Notes under the pieces: generated by a model
What the model was told of the DNA's origin: nothing
The model's input: only the letters and a program-made list of their open reading frames with translations
Database searches by the model: none
Part shown: positions 24,701 through 39,511 of the stretch, piece by piece
Layout: every line of letters starts with the position of its first letter
Position numbering within the stretch: the stretch's first letter is position 1
NCBI GenBank assembly: GCA_021018995.1
Contig: CM037597.1
Span: forward strand, 1,315,299-1,379,298
Length of the DNA stretch: 64,000 nt
Source: Chloranthus sessilifolius
Lineage: Eukaryota > Streptophyta > Magnoliopsida > Chloranthales > Chloranthaceae
Reading direction: 5' to 3'
Made by a program: the position numbers and the translations under genes

Positions 24701-27700
24701 GGTAGCTTGATACCAGTAATAGGAGGGGTTGCGATGAGGCCTTATAGAGCGGCTCTTATTCCTATGCCGAGTCCTAATAAGCGAAGGAGGGAAAGGGGCA
24801 AATGAAAGAATGATTGAATGCGGATACGAATAAGACCTGTGAATGAGACAGAGCGAGACTAGGAACAAGACCAACAACGATTGAGCGTACGAACCAAATA
24901 GAGTTAAGACGAATCCAAGAGGGTGATAGCATAAAGTAATGAGACGAATCCAAGTGAGGTTATTCCAGTGGCTTGCTCCTTCCATTCGCTGGTTCTCTTG
25001 TTTTCCTATTCAGTAGGACATATATTGATTACAATAATGGTAATACGACCAAATAATTGACAATCAAATTGAACTCAGAATTAATCATATGGCCAATTCT
25101 TGAGTGCATTGTATGAAGTACACAATGTATGAGACAAATAGCACCATGTTATGCACATAATACCAATGACATTAGTTTAAAATAGTTACTGAAGTAATCT
25201 TGTTCTTGCCCTAGACAATGCACTCAATAGTTTACATAAGAGTTGATGGCTGCACTTGATGCAATGCAACTTAATTAAAGTTACAAATATACTTCAATGG
25301 GAACGCTGTGGGAAGTGGTAAAACTACTATATGGACATCACAGTACAGCACATTGTCACGGGCTAACTTTTTCGACGCCCATGCGGCGCCTCGCTGCCAC
25401 GCACAGCGAGGCCAGCCTAACTCACATACCGATTTCCCACGAAGCATAACCTAACATTGGTTATCACGCTCGTGCAACATCTCGCTGCCGTGCACAGTGA
25501 GACCTCTTATCCAACCATCACTCTGATACCACCCGCCTAGAGGACAGGAACTCCCGCGTTAAGGTTGCCTTCACCCGAGGCTAACCCTCCTATATGCATC
25601 GTGTCTACTCGCGACACGCATGCCAGCACCTCAGTACCCCCTGGCCTGTCTAGCTTCACCCTGTGTAATGCAGTAGTCCCTCGCTTCAGACAGTGGCATG
25701 CATCTCATCATGTCATTCAAGCTAACCAACGTGTGTGGCCCACACGACCAGCACACGTGGAGTAGCATGCAGCTCTTCATGCTCTCCAAACCAAGCATCG
25801 TGTGTGGCCTGCACGACCACACTTCGCTCAGTCACTCGGTGCGCACGCCAAGGCCCCACGAGTCTTGAGTGCACGTGAGGTTACCGACCCATGTGCACCG
25901 CGACGCCGGCACGGGGCCACATGGTAACCTCACCCCAGGTGACATGGCATGGTGGCGCCCGCATTCTGCGATGTTCTAGGCCCACCCCTAACCGAGAAAG
26001 CTCATACGCTCGTCCCGCAACGCAAGGCCCCATGTGTGGGAGAATAGCTCCACAGCTCCCTTTCCCCTAAGTATGGTCCAAACACCAACTTAGGCAAAAT
26101 AGCAGAAAACCCTCAAACCTATTGGTTTGACATACCACCATGGCACACTGCCTCTTGCCCATGGAACACACCTGCAAAGGTGGTGTCTTGCCATTAATCA
26201 TGGCACACGATCCTCTGACCGTGGCACCCAGTGCCATCCTCCAAGCCCACATGGCTTGCGAGGTCACGCATCAACGTCCCTTGCGACCGTGTCGCGTCCG
26301 TGTCGCGTCCGCATCGCGACCAAGTCGTGAAGCCCTCATGGCCTCATGCCCACATAGCACCGTGTCGCGACTATGTCGCAAGGCCTTTATGGCCTCATGT
26401 CGCGTGCCCTCATGGCACCGCATCACGTCTGAGTCGTGACTGTGTCTCGTGCCTACTCGACACCATATCGGGTCCGTCATTGCATCCGGATGCCGCGTGC
26501 CCTCTTGGCACCGCATCGCTTGCCATACAAGCTAGATGTCGCGTGTCCTCTTGACACCACATCGCGTGCCATCATGGCACCGCCTCACGTGCCTTATAGC
26601 ACTTGGACGTCACGTGCCCTCTTGGCACTGCGTCGCGTGCCCCTACGCGGAGTACCGCATTTCGTGCCTTATGGCACTCAGACGTCGCGTGCCCTCTTGA
26701 CACCACGTCGCGTGCCCCACCGCGGAGCACCGCATTCCAAGCCCTTCACGCGTCTAGCCACCATACTAGATCGCGGCTTAGTTCCGGTCACCGTCGCATC
26801 ATGCATCAGGGACTCATGCACGCATCGCAGGGCCACGTGCCTCTGCGTCCACGCGCTACACGGCTAGCTTACAAGGTCCGCTTGCCTTCTTGCTAGCTAA
26901 GTGCCCAGTTCCAAGGTCGTCATGCCTTCATGCTGGTGCACAGATTAATGAGGCCGTCACAACGTAGTCACTCCATGGATTGTGAATTGATTAATATTCC
27001 AAAGGATGGTGCAAGATTTACGTGGTCTAATAGTAGACAGATTTCAGCTCCTTGCCATTTGATAGGTTTGTCTATAACAATGAGTGGGAGCTCCTACATC
27101 CGAGCCTACTTTTGAAGGCTCTACCAAGAACAGCATCGGACCACACCCCAATTTTGTTCTTGGAAAATGGAAAATAGGGCCCGACATTGTTTAGGTTTGA
27201 GAACATGAGGGCTTTACAGAGTTGGTGAGTGGGGTGGTTGTCCAATTGGTATCTGCATGGTAATGCGCAGTAAAAAAAATTGGCTACCAAGTTAAGGCTG
27301 TTAAGGAAAGAGCTGACGACTTGGAACTCGAAGGTATTTGACAATGTCACAGAAATCATGAAAGGAATCCTTAATGGTGTCCAAGGAATCGACCTGCAAG
27401 AGGAGGACGAAGGTTTGACTAGGAGGAAGATGCGGAAAGATCCTTGCTTCAAAACTATTACAAGGGGAAGGTTAAAAAGGAGCAGTTTCTGTGGCTGGAA
27501 AGGTCAAAAGTAATGTGGCTAAAAGAGGGGATAACAACACAAAATTCATTCATAGCATGACCAGTTCCTGAAGACGAGAGAATACTATCCAACATTTAAT
27601 CTTGGAGGATGTTGATAATGAGTGGAGGGAAGAAATTGAAAAGGCCCTAATGGGAGTATTATGAAAAGCTATATACTGATGAGGGGCAGAGTCAACCAAT

Positions 27701-30585
27701 GATTGATGGGATTGAGGTAAATATGATCTCGAGGTAGGATGAGGAACGACTTGAAAAGGTTTTGAGACAGAGGTTAAGAAAGCAATATTCAATGCCAGTG
27801 AGATAAGACCCCAGAACCCGATGGCTTTACATTGCAATTTTATAAACATTTTTAGGAAATCCTAAATGGGGGAGTAATGGAAATTTTCTCTGAATACCTA
27901 TAAACAGAAAAGTGGAGAAGTGTAAAGGTGCGAATTATATCACTGTAATCCCCAAGAGGAATAGCGGCGACAGGTTAGAGGAATTCAGAATTATTAGCCT
28001 GCTAGGAAGTGCACACAAGATTGTGGCTAAGGAGCTCGTAAACTGACTAAGGTCGTTAATGAAGAAAATAATTGCCCCAAATATGAGTGTCTTTGTAGAT
28101 GGGCATCAGATCCTACGTAGTGTCGTCATAGAACGTTAGGTTCAAGGAAGGCAATCCTAGAATTGCATGCAAATTGGACATGGAAAAATCCTATTGGAAG
28201 TTTGTCGGCTATATGCTCCTACGAATTTTCTTTACAGCAAAATGGAAATAAATTAGCGCTCGCCTATCCTCTGCTTCATTTTTTATAATTGTGAGTTGTG
28301 CAGAGAGAGGTTTCTTTAAGAGCTCTAGGGGCAAAAGACAAGGGGATCCATTATCTCCTTTTCTATTTGACATCGTTGGGAGGCCCTTAGAAAGCTGATG
28401 GGAAGAGCAGTGGAGCTAGAATTCGTAAATGGTTTCAAAGTAGGAATGGTTCCCCTATCTCTCACCAACTATGCCGATGTATAATGTTTTGTGGTGTTTT
28501 GAAAGAGGAGATTAGGAATGTGAAGGTAATCCTGAGGTGTTATTAAGCCATAAAGGGTCAGAAAGTGAATCTAGGGAAGACCGTGATTTGGGGGTAAAGA
28601 TCGAGGAGGCACAGGTAGTGGACCACACAGCTGTAATGGGTTGTGAATGGGAACACTCCCCTCTACCTATCTAGGGCTACCAATTTGCATTGGGAAGCCG
28701 AAGATGAGCTTGTGGGACGTATTATTGAAAGATTTGATAAGAAGTTGGCTTGCTAGAAAGGGGCGCTTCTCTCAAAGGGGTAGGGCCCTAATCAAATTCA
28801 CGCTTTCCAATTTACCAATCTACTTTATGTCAATGTTTGAATACCCCATTACATTTGTAAACAGTTTGAAAAAGATTCAAAGGAATTTTTATGGAGTGTG
28901 TAGAAGATGAAAGAAAAAATCCATGTGCTAAATTGGGATGTAGTGCTATTTTCGAAAGAAGGTGGTTTGGGTATTACCTCACTTCAAAGTATGAATATCG
29001 TGCTCTTAGGAAAATGGTTGTGGAGATGTGTTGAGGAAGAATATTCCCTTTGGGTTGAGGGTACTTCTCTAAGTATGGGGGAGACAGTCGTGATCGGACA
29101 ATTAGGGGTCCAAGGGGGGAGCTAGGATCGGAGTGGTGGAAAGGAATGAATAAAGTTAGGAAGTCCTTTGATGCTTACGTGGAATTTGAGGTTGGGTCAG
29201 GTTATAGGGCAAGGTTTTGGGAAGATAGATGGTGTGGTGATGAGGCTTTAGAGGGGAGGTATGCTTCGATTTTTAGTATGGTAATAATAAATTGGAATGG
29301 ATTTCAGATGTTTGGGAGAGGGGTTGAAGCAGGCCGTCTGGAACATTGCTTTACATAGGAATTTCTGGGATGAGAAAATTGAGGAGTTTGCTAGTTTGAT
29401 GGGGGAGTTGGAGTGTGTGGTGAACAATAGGAATAACTTGGATAAGAGGGTTTGGAGTAACGAGAGAAAGGAAAATTTACAGTGAGGTCCTTTTAAAAAT
29501 CTTTTTCTAGAAGACCCCTAGTGGCCCGGCCATGGATGACTCTGTGGAAGAGAGCAGCTCCCTTTACGGTCAAGTTCTTTGCTTGAGAGGTGGTGTGGGT
29601 AGGGTGTTAACATAGTGCAACTCAGGCAGTGGGGAGTGGGGGTGTGCCCTTGGAATGTAGGTTTTGTCGGGAGGCGGACGAGGCTGTTGAGTGTCTCTTT
29701 TTGCAATGTCCTGCAAGGGAGATGGTTTTTTTCTGGGGTGATTTTGGGTAAGTGGTTGTTTGGGGGAGACCAGCACGATGGTTTTTGCTAGATGACTGGA
29801 TAATGCTTTCGAGGGGGTGGAAAGAGAATAACTGCTTTTTTTAAGAGAAGACAATCAGAGGAAAGGGAAGGAAGAATACGTGAGAAACCACTACTTCGAT
29901 TGAGAAAGACCAACTCCATTAGTCAGGCCGAGAAAAGTGCTATACAACTCATCCAACTCCACAATCATCAAATCGTTTCTTGCCTAAGGAAGGAAAATCG
30001 GCCTGCTACCTATGAAGCAAGGAACTTCATTGACTAAATGGCCAAACTGATTCCCAGGGCATCATTAGCTCCATTTGGAATGTACATTTAGCAATATTTT
30101 TGGACATCTAGAAAGGAATGAAATAAACATATTTAATTCCAAACACTCAGATCCGTAGTGTATGTGATTGTTGAGGACCTTGGTTGGTGGTGTATGATGG
30201 GGGTTTCAGGGGGGGGAGGGGGACCCAATGGCCAATATCCTTTTTTTTATTTCTTTGGGAAAAGCCGCTCGCTTTGTCCGCTTGATTGGTTGTATTATTG
30301 TTTCTCTTAATGAAAGTATGGTCTTATTTTGATGATGATGGTGATAACAATAATATTAATTATAAAATTCAATGAAAGTAGAAATTATTTATTAGGCCAA
30401 CGAAAGTAGAGTTAGCAGAGGGTAGTAAGAATGATTGTAATGCTTGCTACATATATATTGTTGGTGCAAAATGTGTAGGAGAAAATCAAATATTTAGTAC
30501 TTAATTAAAATTTAAAAAATAAATTAGTGTATAAAAATATTTAAAATTTTAAATGCTACAAATTATTAATAGAAACGTAAAATAC

Positions 30586-30640
<55 letters not shown>

Positions 30641-33600
30641 TATAGATATCATTTATACTAATATGTAAATATTTAAATATATAAATATACACTACATATG
30701 TATGTATAAATTAAAATAAAAATGCACCTTGAAAAAAAAGGTCTTGTCCTTAGGCCTTAGGGAACCTTGTCACCTCAGGTGCGCCTAGTGCCTTTGACAA
30801 CGCTGGTTATACATAAAGAACCATCAACATATATGGGCGGACTACTCAGCAAACAACTATTTATGACCTGTTTTTTCTTATCAACTAATAAGGCCATCTG
30901 TTCAGTGACTTTAGTCATACAGTGCTTTAAAGCTGATAAAGATGCAGTTATACAGCTTACACAAAAATTTATTTTATGGAACGTTGCGTTTTTGTAAAAG
31001 TAGAAGTACAACTTAGTGAAAACCATAAATTTGATTAGATGTAGGCTTTCTTTAAAAATAATTAAATATGTACGCAAAAACTTACAATCAAAACAAGTAG
31101 CAACAATGGTCTTTAACCAAAGAATATAATATATAATGAACTACAGATATGCAAGTGAATTTACAAAATCATGCCTGTGCATCCGTCATCCGTCGAAGAG
31201 GAGAACCACCACCAATAGAAGCATAGCCTTCTCTGCTCTTGGGTGCTCTGAGAACAGATACAAATTGAGCCAAGGGCTTCTGAAGAAAACGGAACAACCT
31301 TGGCAGCCGAATAATATCCTGTCATTTCTCTAAAATCAAAGCTTGAAAGGAAGGCTTCACAATGTAGACGAAATAAACATTAACAATAAATAAAAAATCC
31401 TGCTTTAAAGTTGATTTAGGTCAAAAAATTATACTAAATAATATGCTAAGTAAGTCTGATTTCTTTTAAAAAAAATTTACCTCAACAGTAGAAATCATGG
31501 CAAAAAAATTGCAAACCAGAAGAGAGTTTAAGGGAGTGGTTTGGATGCCGCTCAATTTCTCCCCATAGACTAAACCTAGACAGATCTTTGAAATCAGCCA
31601 ACAGAAAATTAATGTGCAAGTTTATTTTACTGGGGCAAAAATTCTGAACTCCACCCATATATAAATGTCAACTCCCAAAACAAGCATCTTTTTCATAAAT
31701 ATCTATGGAGAAATACATGACTATTTATTATACAATACAATGGACTCCATTTCGCAACGTATCAATATTTACAAGTGATTAGGTGAAACATCCCCAAGAG
31801 GTTCTTATGGATTTAAACCATGGAATGACATTTTGTCTCCTTGGTCCAAAGCACAAGGAGAGGTGGTGGATGAGTCGGCATGGCAGAAAATCAAATTTAT
31901 TTTATAAAAAAAAAAAAAAAAAAAATTATATTAAAAATTAAAAAAAAAAAGATCCGGCAAGATTTTCCAATGGAGTACCTTTTTTTTTTTTTTTTTGATC
32001 AATAATAGAGATTATATTAATAACCAACAAAGCGCTGAAACACAATACAACCTCGACTCACATAAACCAAAACAGAAAACAGCAACGGAAGAGAGAAAAA
32101 ACAACACACGGGCCCCCAAACGAGCTCGGCCCACTTAACCCGGGTCCTAAAGAAAAGAAAGATGACTCTCACCAGCCCCACCTCTTGTGACCCAAAATCT
32201 CACCAACTCCGAAACCGACCTAATAACCATCCCCACCAGTTTATTTTTCTTTTTGAAAATTCTGCAATTTCTCTCGCACCAAAGACACCACAGAATCGCG
32301 AACAGAGTAGCCCTCCAAAACACCCTGCTCTCCCCCTCCACCTTCCCAGCAGCCCAGCTAAGCAATTGCAGATAAGGCGTCTCAGGCATGGTCCAGGATA
32401 TACCAAAAGATTTGAGAATGGCACCCCACACCTCGCAAGCCACTCGGCAATGAAGGAAAAGATGAGCAGCGGACTCCTCCCTGTCGGAGCACATTACACA
32501 CGAAATCAAGACGTCTTTACCCCTCCAAATCAGTTGAATCCCTAGTAAGGATTCTATCCTTACAAAGGGCCCAAACAAAGAACCGGATTTTCAGAGGAAT
32601 AGGTTCACTCAACAACCATTTGCCTTCGAACCTGATTGACGGGCGATGCGACAACCAACGATACAACGATTTGACATTGAATTGCCCTTCACGATTCAAG
32701 ACCCAAACCCTCTGATCAACCTGTAAGGTGCTCTGTTGCGTCTCATATAACCGTCTCAGCAGGTCCAAATAGCTCCCCACCTCGCAGTCCCTGAGAAGCC
32801 TACTAGTGGCGACTTCCTAAACCTTCCTCCCACTAGACATCGAGGCAAACTCCTCAATCCTACCACCCGGATTCTAGGAAAGGACGAAGATATCCGAGTA
32901 AGCAGCCTTAAGCGGACCCACATCCAATCACTCATCCTCCCAGAACCGAATACGGGTTCCACACCCCCAGCTGTATCGCACCCCTTTGGCAAGAATCTCC
33001 CACAAGTGGGAGATACCTCTCCACCACGCCGAGGTCCTCCTGTGGGACGTAAGGCATACCCCCCAACTCTCCCAGGATAGACCATATTTTTCGGACAACA
33101 CCAACCACCAAAGACTACCCCTCTCCTCCACCCTTCCCGCTCTCCATATCCACTTTCCAAGCATAGCCAAATTAGTTCTTTTTAAGCTCTGAATCCCTAA
33201 CCCACCACAGGCGATAGGCAGCGGCACGTGTCCCAGTTAACAAGATGATACCGCTTGTTCATACCCGACCCCTCCCAAAGAAACGATTGTTGAATGTATT
33301 CCAGCCGATCGATAATATTATCAGGGCACCTAGACATGGGCATGAAGAAAATGGGGATCGAAGAAAGCACCGCTTTAAACAAAATCAGCCTTCCCCCACT
33401 ACTCAATAGTTTACCTTTCCAAGACGACAACCGCTGCTCAAACGTCTGCACAACCAGGAGCCAATCACGGATCGTGGGTTGTCTGATCCCAAGTGGCAAA
33501 CCGAGGTACCTAATAGGCAACTCCTCGATTCCGCAACCAACCGAACCAGCTAGGTCGGTCAAAAGGATATCCTCCACCCCAATGCCAGAGACAGCAGACT

Positions 33601-36600
33601 TAAGGTGGTTAACCCGCTGCCCTGACACCGCCTCATAAACCGAGAGCACATTCGCCATAGCGCAAAGTTCCGCCACATCTGCCTTCCCGAATAAAATTGT
33701 ACCATCTGCATACTGCAAGTGCGAGATGAATCTGCCTTGCTCTCCCACCCAAATGCTAGCAATTATATTTAAATCCCTAGCGTGCCCGATCAGCCCGGAT
33801 AAAGCCTCCCCAACCATATTAAAAAGAAACGGGGATAAAGGGTCTCCCTGCCTTATGCCTCTTGAGCTCTTAAAATACTCGGTCGACGTGCCATTTATCA
33901 TAACTAAAAACCACAGAGAAGAATAACATCCGCGCATCCATTTCCTCCAAGTGACGCCGAACCCCAACCTTCCCAACATGTAGTCGAGATTCTCCCAGCT
34001 GCCCGGTCATATGCTTTCTCCATATCCACCTTCCAAACCACGGCCGGCCGACGCTGCACATGGGCTGAGTGAATTGTCTCATTTGCCACCGCCACAAGAT
34101 CCGTTAGCTGTCTACCATAGACGAAAGCCCCCTGATTGCCAGAAATAATAGTATTCATCACCCACATGGGCCTGTTAGCGACCACCCTCGATAAAATCTT
34201 GTAGAGACAATTAATTAGACTGATCGGCTGGTAATCGAAAATATTCTCAGCCCCATGAATTTTGGGAACGAGGGTAATAAAAGTAGAGTTTAAGGATCTC
34301 CCGATAAAATCAGTCGAGTGAAACTCGTAAAACACCTCCATCAGGTCTGCCTTAATGTTCTCCCAAAAAACACGGTAAAACTCCATGGTGAACCCGTCCG
34401 GCCCCGACACTTTGTTTCGACCTCCAAACCTGATCACAGTCCATACTTCGTCTTCAGTAAAACTGCTCTCCAGTCCCCCTACTGACCTCCTCCGAAAGAG
34501 AATTAAAATGAAGCTCATCCAGCTTCGGCCTCGGCAATTCCTCATCCGTATACAACCGTTTGTAAAAATCAACAATATTATCCCTTACCTGCTGGTGAAC
34601 CGAATACGACACCCCATCGACGACAATACTTCCCAAATACTTTAATTTGTTACGAGCATTAGCAATCGCATGGAAACACTTAGTGTTAGCATCCCCCTCT
34701 TTAAACCAACGAGCCTTCGCTTTCTGCATCCAAAATACTTCTTCAGCCCTACAGGTACTACTGAACTCCACCTTCATCCGCCGAAAGGCTTCTGGTCTCC
34801 TCCAGATTATCCAACATTTTCAGTTTCGAGAGCAAGGTCTCCTTTCTAACATGAACCTGACCATACTCATCCCTGTTCCAGATTTTGATTCTATCTTTTA
34901 GCCGGCGAAGTTTAGAGATGAAACGGTAAGCAGCAGTCCCATTCGTCACCAGTTCCGACCACCATCCCTGAACCTTCACCCGAAAGGGCTCATCCAACAG
35001 CCACATGTTTTCAAATCGAAAAGGAGAAGGTCCCATTCCACAAGACTCGCATGTGAGAGTGAGAGGACGATGATCAGAGATGGCTCGCGCAAAAGCTTCC
35101 AGCCTGGCCTCAGGGAAAATATAGAGCCACTCGGTAGAGCAAAGAAATTTGTCCAGTCTGCTAAGAGATGGCATGTCCTAAAGACTAGACCACGTGAACC
35201 GAGCCCCAATTAGGGGGACATCTAACAACCCCCAGTCCGAAATGAAAGAATTGAAGTCCCGCATGACTTCGAAATTAGGTGGGCCACCCTGCTTTTCAAA
35301 ATCCCATCGGATAGCATTGAAATTTCCTCCCAGGCAGAGGGGAAAGTCCCACCGAGCAGCAAGAGCGCTCAGCTTGAACCATAAATCCCCCTCTCACGGT
35401 CAGACGTCGGGCCATAAATGACCGCAAAACTCCACTACTTCCTAGACACCTTGTCTTGAAGCACCACGGAAGCAGAAAAGCGGCCCAATTCCTCGTCCAA
35501 TTTATCGAAGAGAACCGAAGACCAGACCACCAGAATCCCTCCGGAAGCTCCGATGGAATCAACGCTGACCCAATCCCAACCTCCACCCCCCAGGACCGAC
35601 TCGACCTTCCTTCTATCATAGCTTCCCCACTTAGTTTCTTGTTGGGTAACTATGACCGGTTTAAACACCGCAATCACCTACTTAACCCCCGCCCGCTTCA
35701 ACCGATCACAAATGCCTCTCACATTCCAAGATAACATCTTCATAATCGAAACAGATCAACAGCTCGCCCAACCGGAAGAGACGATTACAATCCCCCCACC
35801 CCTCCCATCCGACATGCCCCATTGTAAATGCGCAATCTCCCGCGACCCACCTCGTCGCTTCCTCTTGACGTCCTAGCGGCATGTGAGGATGGACCTGAAC
35901 ACCTCCCGCAACTCAGCCTGAGATCCTTTAAACGACATCCCAAGGTTTCGCCCCACTTCAATCAGCCGGTCAATCTTCGCCACAACACCGATTTTCAGAG
36001 CAAGTCCAACCTCAAATGCATCTTGACAAGTCTGTAGCTGCAAATTCCCGGCCATCTGGGAACCCCCCTCATCAGACTCTATGTCCGGCCAGCTCCCCAC
36101 CTGAGCATCCCTCCCTGACACACCATAATCCGAACACAATCCGGCTACAAAGCTCGAACCAGCATCCTGGAGATTGCCTCTGCAGCGCCGGAGATACTCC
36201 AACCCACTGTCCCTGCACTTCCTAGAAACTTCAAACTCTCCCATAGAAATAGAATCGCGGGTATCCTCTCCCCCATAAAAAGATAAAATTTGTGCCCACA
36301 AACGATAGGAAAATCCCAGCAAGCAAGACCTGAAAGAAACATGGGTCAGCCCGCCCCAAATGCCCGGACTTAGTTGTCATTCGAGCCCAACCCACCCCTC
36401 CCCCACCGGTCCACAGTGCCAACCTTTAACTCGAATCCCTTCGTTACCGTGCACCAGCCCAAACACCCTACATGTGTCGCCCCGGTGGTATCCCATGGAA
36501 GGACACGTCATCAAGTCACGTGCCCCCACCTCCTTTGCGGGATATAAACCCTCCCTCCCAATTGTCCCTCGGTCAAAACCCTTCAACAGCATCGAAGACA

Positions 36601-39477
36601 CTCCAGAGAGTTCCAGAGCAAAACGATGTGGCAGCATCGAAGCTCCTCTCGCTCCCCGAGGCATCCCCCCAACAGCATCTTCTCTTGCGATAAACCCTAA
36701 AGCCCTTTTTGGAGACAGAAGAAACTTCCCTCAAAAGGTGATCGGCCGCCTTGAACTCCATCAGATCCCAGGTACGACATCCAACCTCGTATGTCCTATC
36801 CGACAGCACCCTCATCTCACCTACCCCCTAAATGTGAAGGTGTACAGATTCTGCATCCTCGTACGAGTTGATCTGAACCGTAGAATACCTCGGTGGCGAA
36901 AGATCCGTAGTCGGCACAAGCACCGTCGGCACACCATCAGCAACGCCATCTCCGATCATGACGCAAGGAGTCTCGGCCCCAGGAGCAACCACAGTATTCT
37001 CTGAGACCGGAACATGAATCCCTCCCGACGTCCCAGAGGATATGTAGCCCTCCATCAACGCAGCCAACCCCCGCAAAGGCCCCACACAGAGCGTCGGGTT
37101 CGAGGAAGAGCACCTCGGCTAGTGAGTCATCAGCATATGGCCTGGAACACCCAGCCCTCCTCTGACTGGATCGTGTGTCGGGTGAGCTACTTCTATGAGA
37201 ACATGGCGCATCTGGACTCCGCTACCCCAGGTCCCATCGGATCTTTCGTTTGCCTGATGCGGGAGGACGAGCCGATCCAGCCGCACGATTTCTATGAAGA
37301 GCTGCAGAACTTGGCCGCCGATCAACACATCGCAACTCCTGGGGATGTTATCGAGGGAGTCGACCTCGACGAGGATCCGAACGTGCTCCGTATCCCAGAG
37401 ATTGGCCGTACGACTATCGACCCGAATGAACCGGCTACACCTGTCGCCAATCCCGATGAAGATCTCCGGTGACCAAGCATGTAATGGAAGACCATAAACT
37501 TTAATCCAGACCCCTTCACCCTCCCCCTGTACATGAATGTCATCCGCATTCGACTCCTAGCGCCAGCACACCACCGGGCAGTTTTGAATGTAAATATTTA
37601 TTTGAATACAAAGCTCCTTAGCCCTATCCTCCAATCCAAATCTTAATAGGAATTTAGTGTTAGAGATTATAGATACCATCGGTCGATCAGAAACAGCCCA
37701 GTCGTGGTTAATCCATTGATGAAGCATAAAAAGCGATAACGAATCTCTCGTAGCATAAAGCACCACCCAAAAATGACACAGATTAATGGTCAAAGACCGT
37801 AATTGCAGTGAGTCAAAATACAAAGCCCCAACGTCCGTCTTCGGCAGAGCACTCACGTCTGTAACTCTCCTTGGCCCACACCCCGCAATGCCCTCAGACG
37901 AGGAGGCATGGCATTGCCCAACCACCTGTGGTCAGCCAGCCACCACCGCTTTCGCCTTCCAAGAATCGACCATCCCCGCTGCACATCACTAATTTGTGAC
38001 GCGGTGAGGGTAGATTGACGTAAACTATTAGGCCTGAGAACTCTATCATCACCCGACTTAACTGTCGTGCCTCGGGACCTAGGGGATGCACAACCGTAAC
38101 GATGACAGACCGCACGACGTCGGAAGTTGACGTTGCGGCAACGATTGCAAATCCAATCCCCCACCCGCAGAACCAGGCACGAGTCCATTCCAATGGAGTA
38201 CCTCCACCATACTCCAAAGTCCATGTGGAGGAAAGTAGCGTTGGTTAGATCATTTCTCAAAAAAATAATGACAATAAAATAAAACAAATAAAATGAAACA
38301 ACATCACCATGTACTTTTGAGGCTTAAAATTTAGAGCGTTGAATCACAATCAATTTTCAATTTTAAAATTCAGATTTGAATTTTATTTCTTTTAAATTGA
38401 TCTACCACCTGTTGGAGCTCCACGTGGCTTCAAAACAGTGTTTTGGGTGCCGCGTGGAGCTCCAGATGATCTTGGAGTCCTATATTGTGTCCTCAATGAG
38501 AGTACACACCACATTTCCGAAAAATAAGGATAATAAAAGAAGCCGATACCCTTCCCTCACTTGTGCTCATGTTTCCTTACCCTGCAAATTAGCAAGAGCT
38601 CGATGAATTTCTATATCTTGGCTCCATAGCAGAGGAGGAAGTTTCTGAAAATTTCATGTTGTGGGCATTGAAAAAATGATCAAAAATCCATAAAGCTTGC
38701 AATATCATTGATGAATTCGGAATGTGGGTGAGGACCTTAACTTCTTCATGAGGCTACTCCTCCTTGGAAGAAGACTGCAAAATTTAGAGTGAATTATTTG
38801 AAGCTTGGTATGGTGGAGAATAGAGCTTCCAATATTCATTTGTAAGCAAACGCTAGTGTTAATAGTCTTGCTAAAGATAGGGTGTCAGCATATGGTATTT
38901 CAGTCATGAGAGATGTTGAATTGTATTTTTTGTATGTTTTCTCTTTGGTATTTTGGTAGCAGCAGTCAAAGTGACATAATAAGGGCACGGGTTTCATACG
39001 GTGAGCGAGAAAGTCGGGCAAAAGAAAGGGAAATAAGGGAAATGAAAGGGAAAAAACGTTTAATACGCGAAAAACGTGTTTTATAAGTGAAATACGAATA
39101 TTATACAAAAATTAGCATTTTTTTCAAAAATATGGGTATTGTACGTGTTTAGTATGTTGTGGCAAAAAAAGAGTATTATATGTGTATTTTTTTTTTAAAA
39201 GGCCATATTTTTGTAGCAATTGTATTCATTGAATCATTGTAATGAGGGAAGGAGGGCTTCTATTCCATATTATTTGTTGCTTGCACCCTACTTTTTCATC
39301 TATCTAATAAAATAAACTTCACACTTCAAATACATATTATATATTTATATATATACGACACTGATTCCTTATCAGATTATCTAGCTAGGGAGGATAAATT
39401 TCCACCCTCATTTTTTAGGATACTCAATATCATTGTTGTAATTTTTAAGCTTTTTTTGTTATCAATTTTTCCGATTG

Positions 39478-39511
<34 letters not shown>

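Noticed and set aside
24668..24985. A 105-codon minus-strand frame
   Set aside because: No start context or domain, and it lies within the organelle-like block; kept only as part of that block.
26140..26900. Several overlapping plus-strand frames of 97-143 codons
   Set aside because: The GC-rich repeat lacks stop codons by composition, and frames in all registers look equally open.
36360..37004. A 214-codon plus-strand open frame
   Set aside because: It is antisense to LINE D ORF1, Pro/Ser-rich with no recognised domain, and has no analogue in LINE B.
37014..37472. A 152-codon plus-strand open frame
   Set aside because: The opposite strand encodes the conserved ORF1 core of LINE D ([18 protein letters not shown]), so this is a shadow frame.
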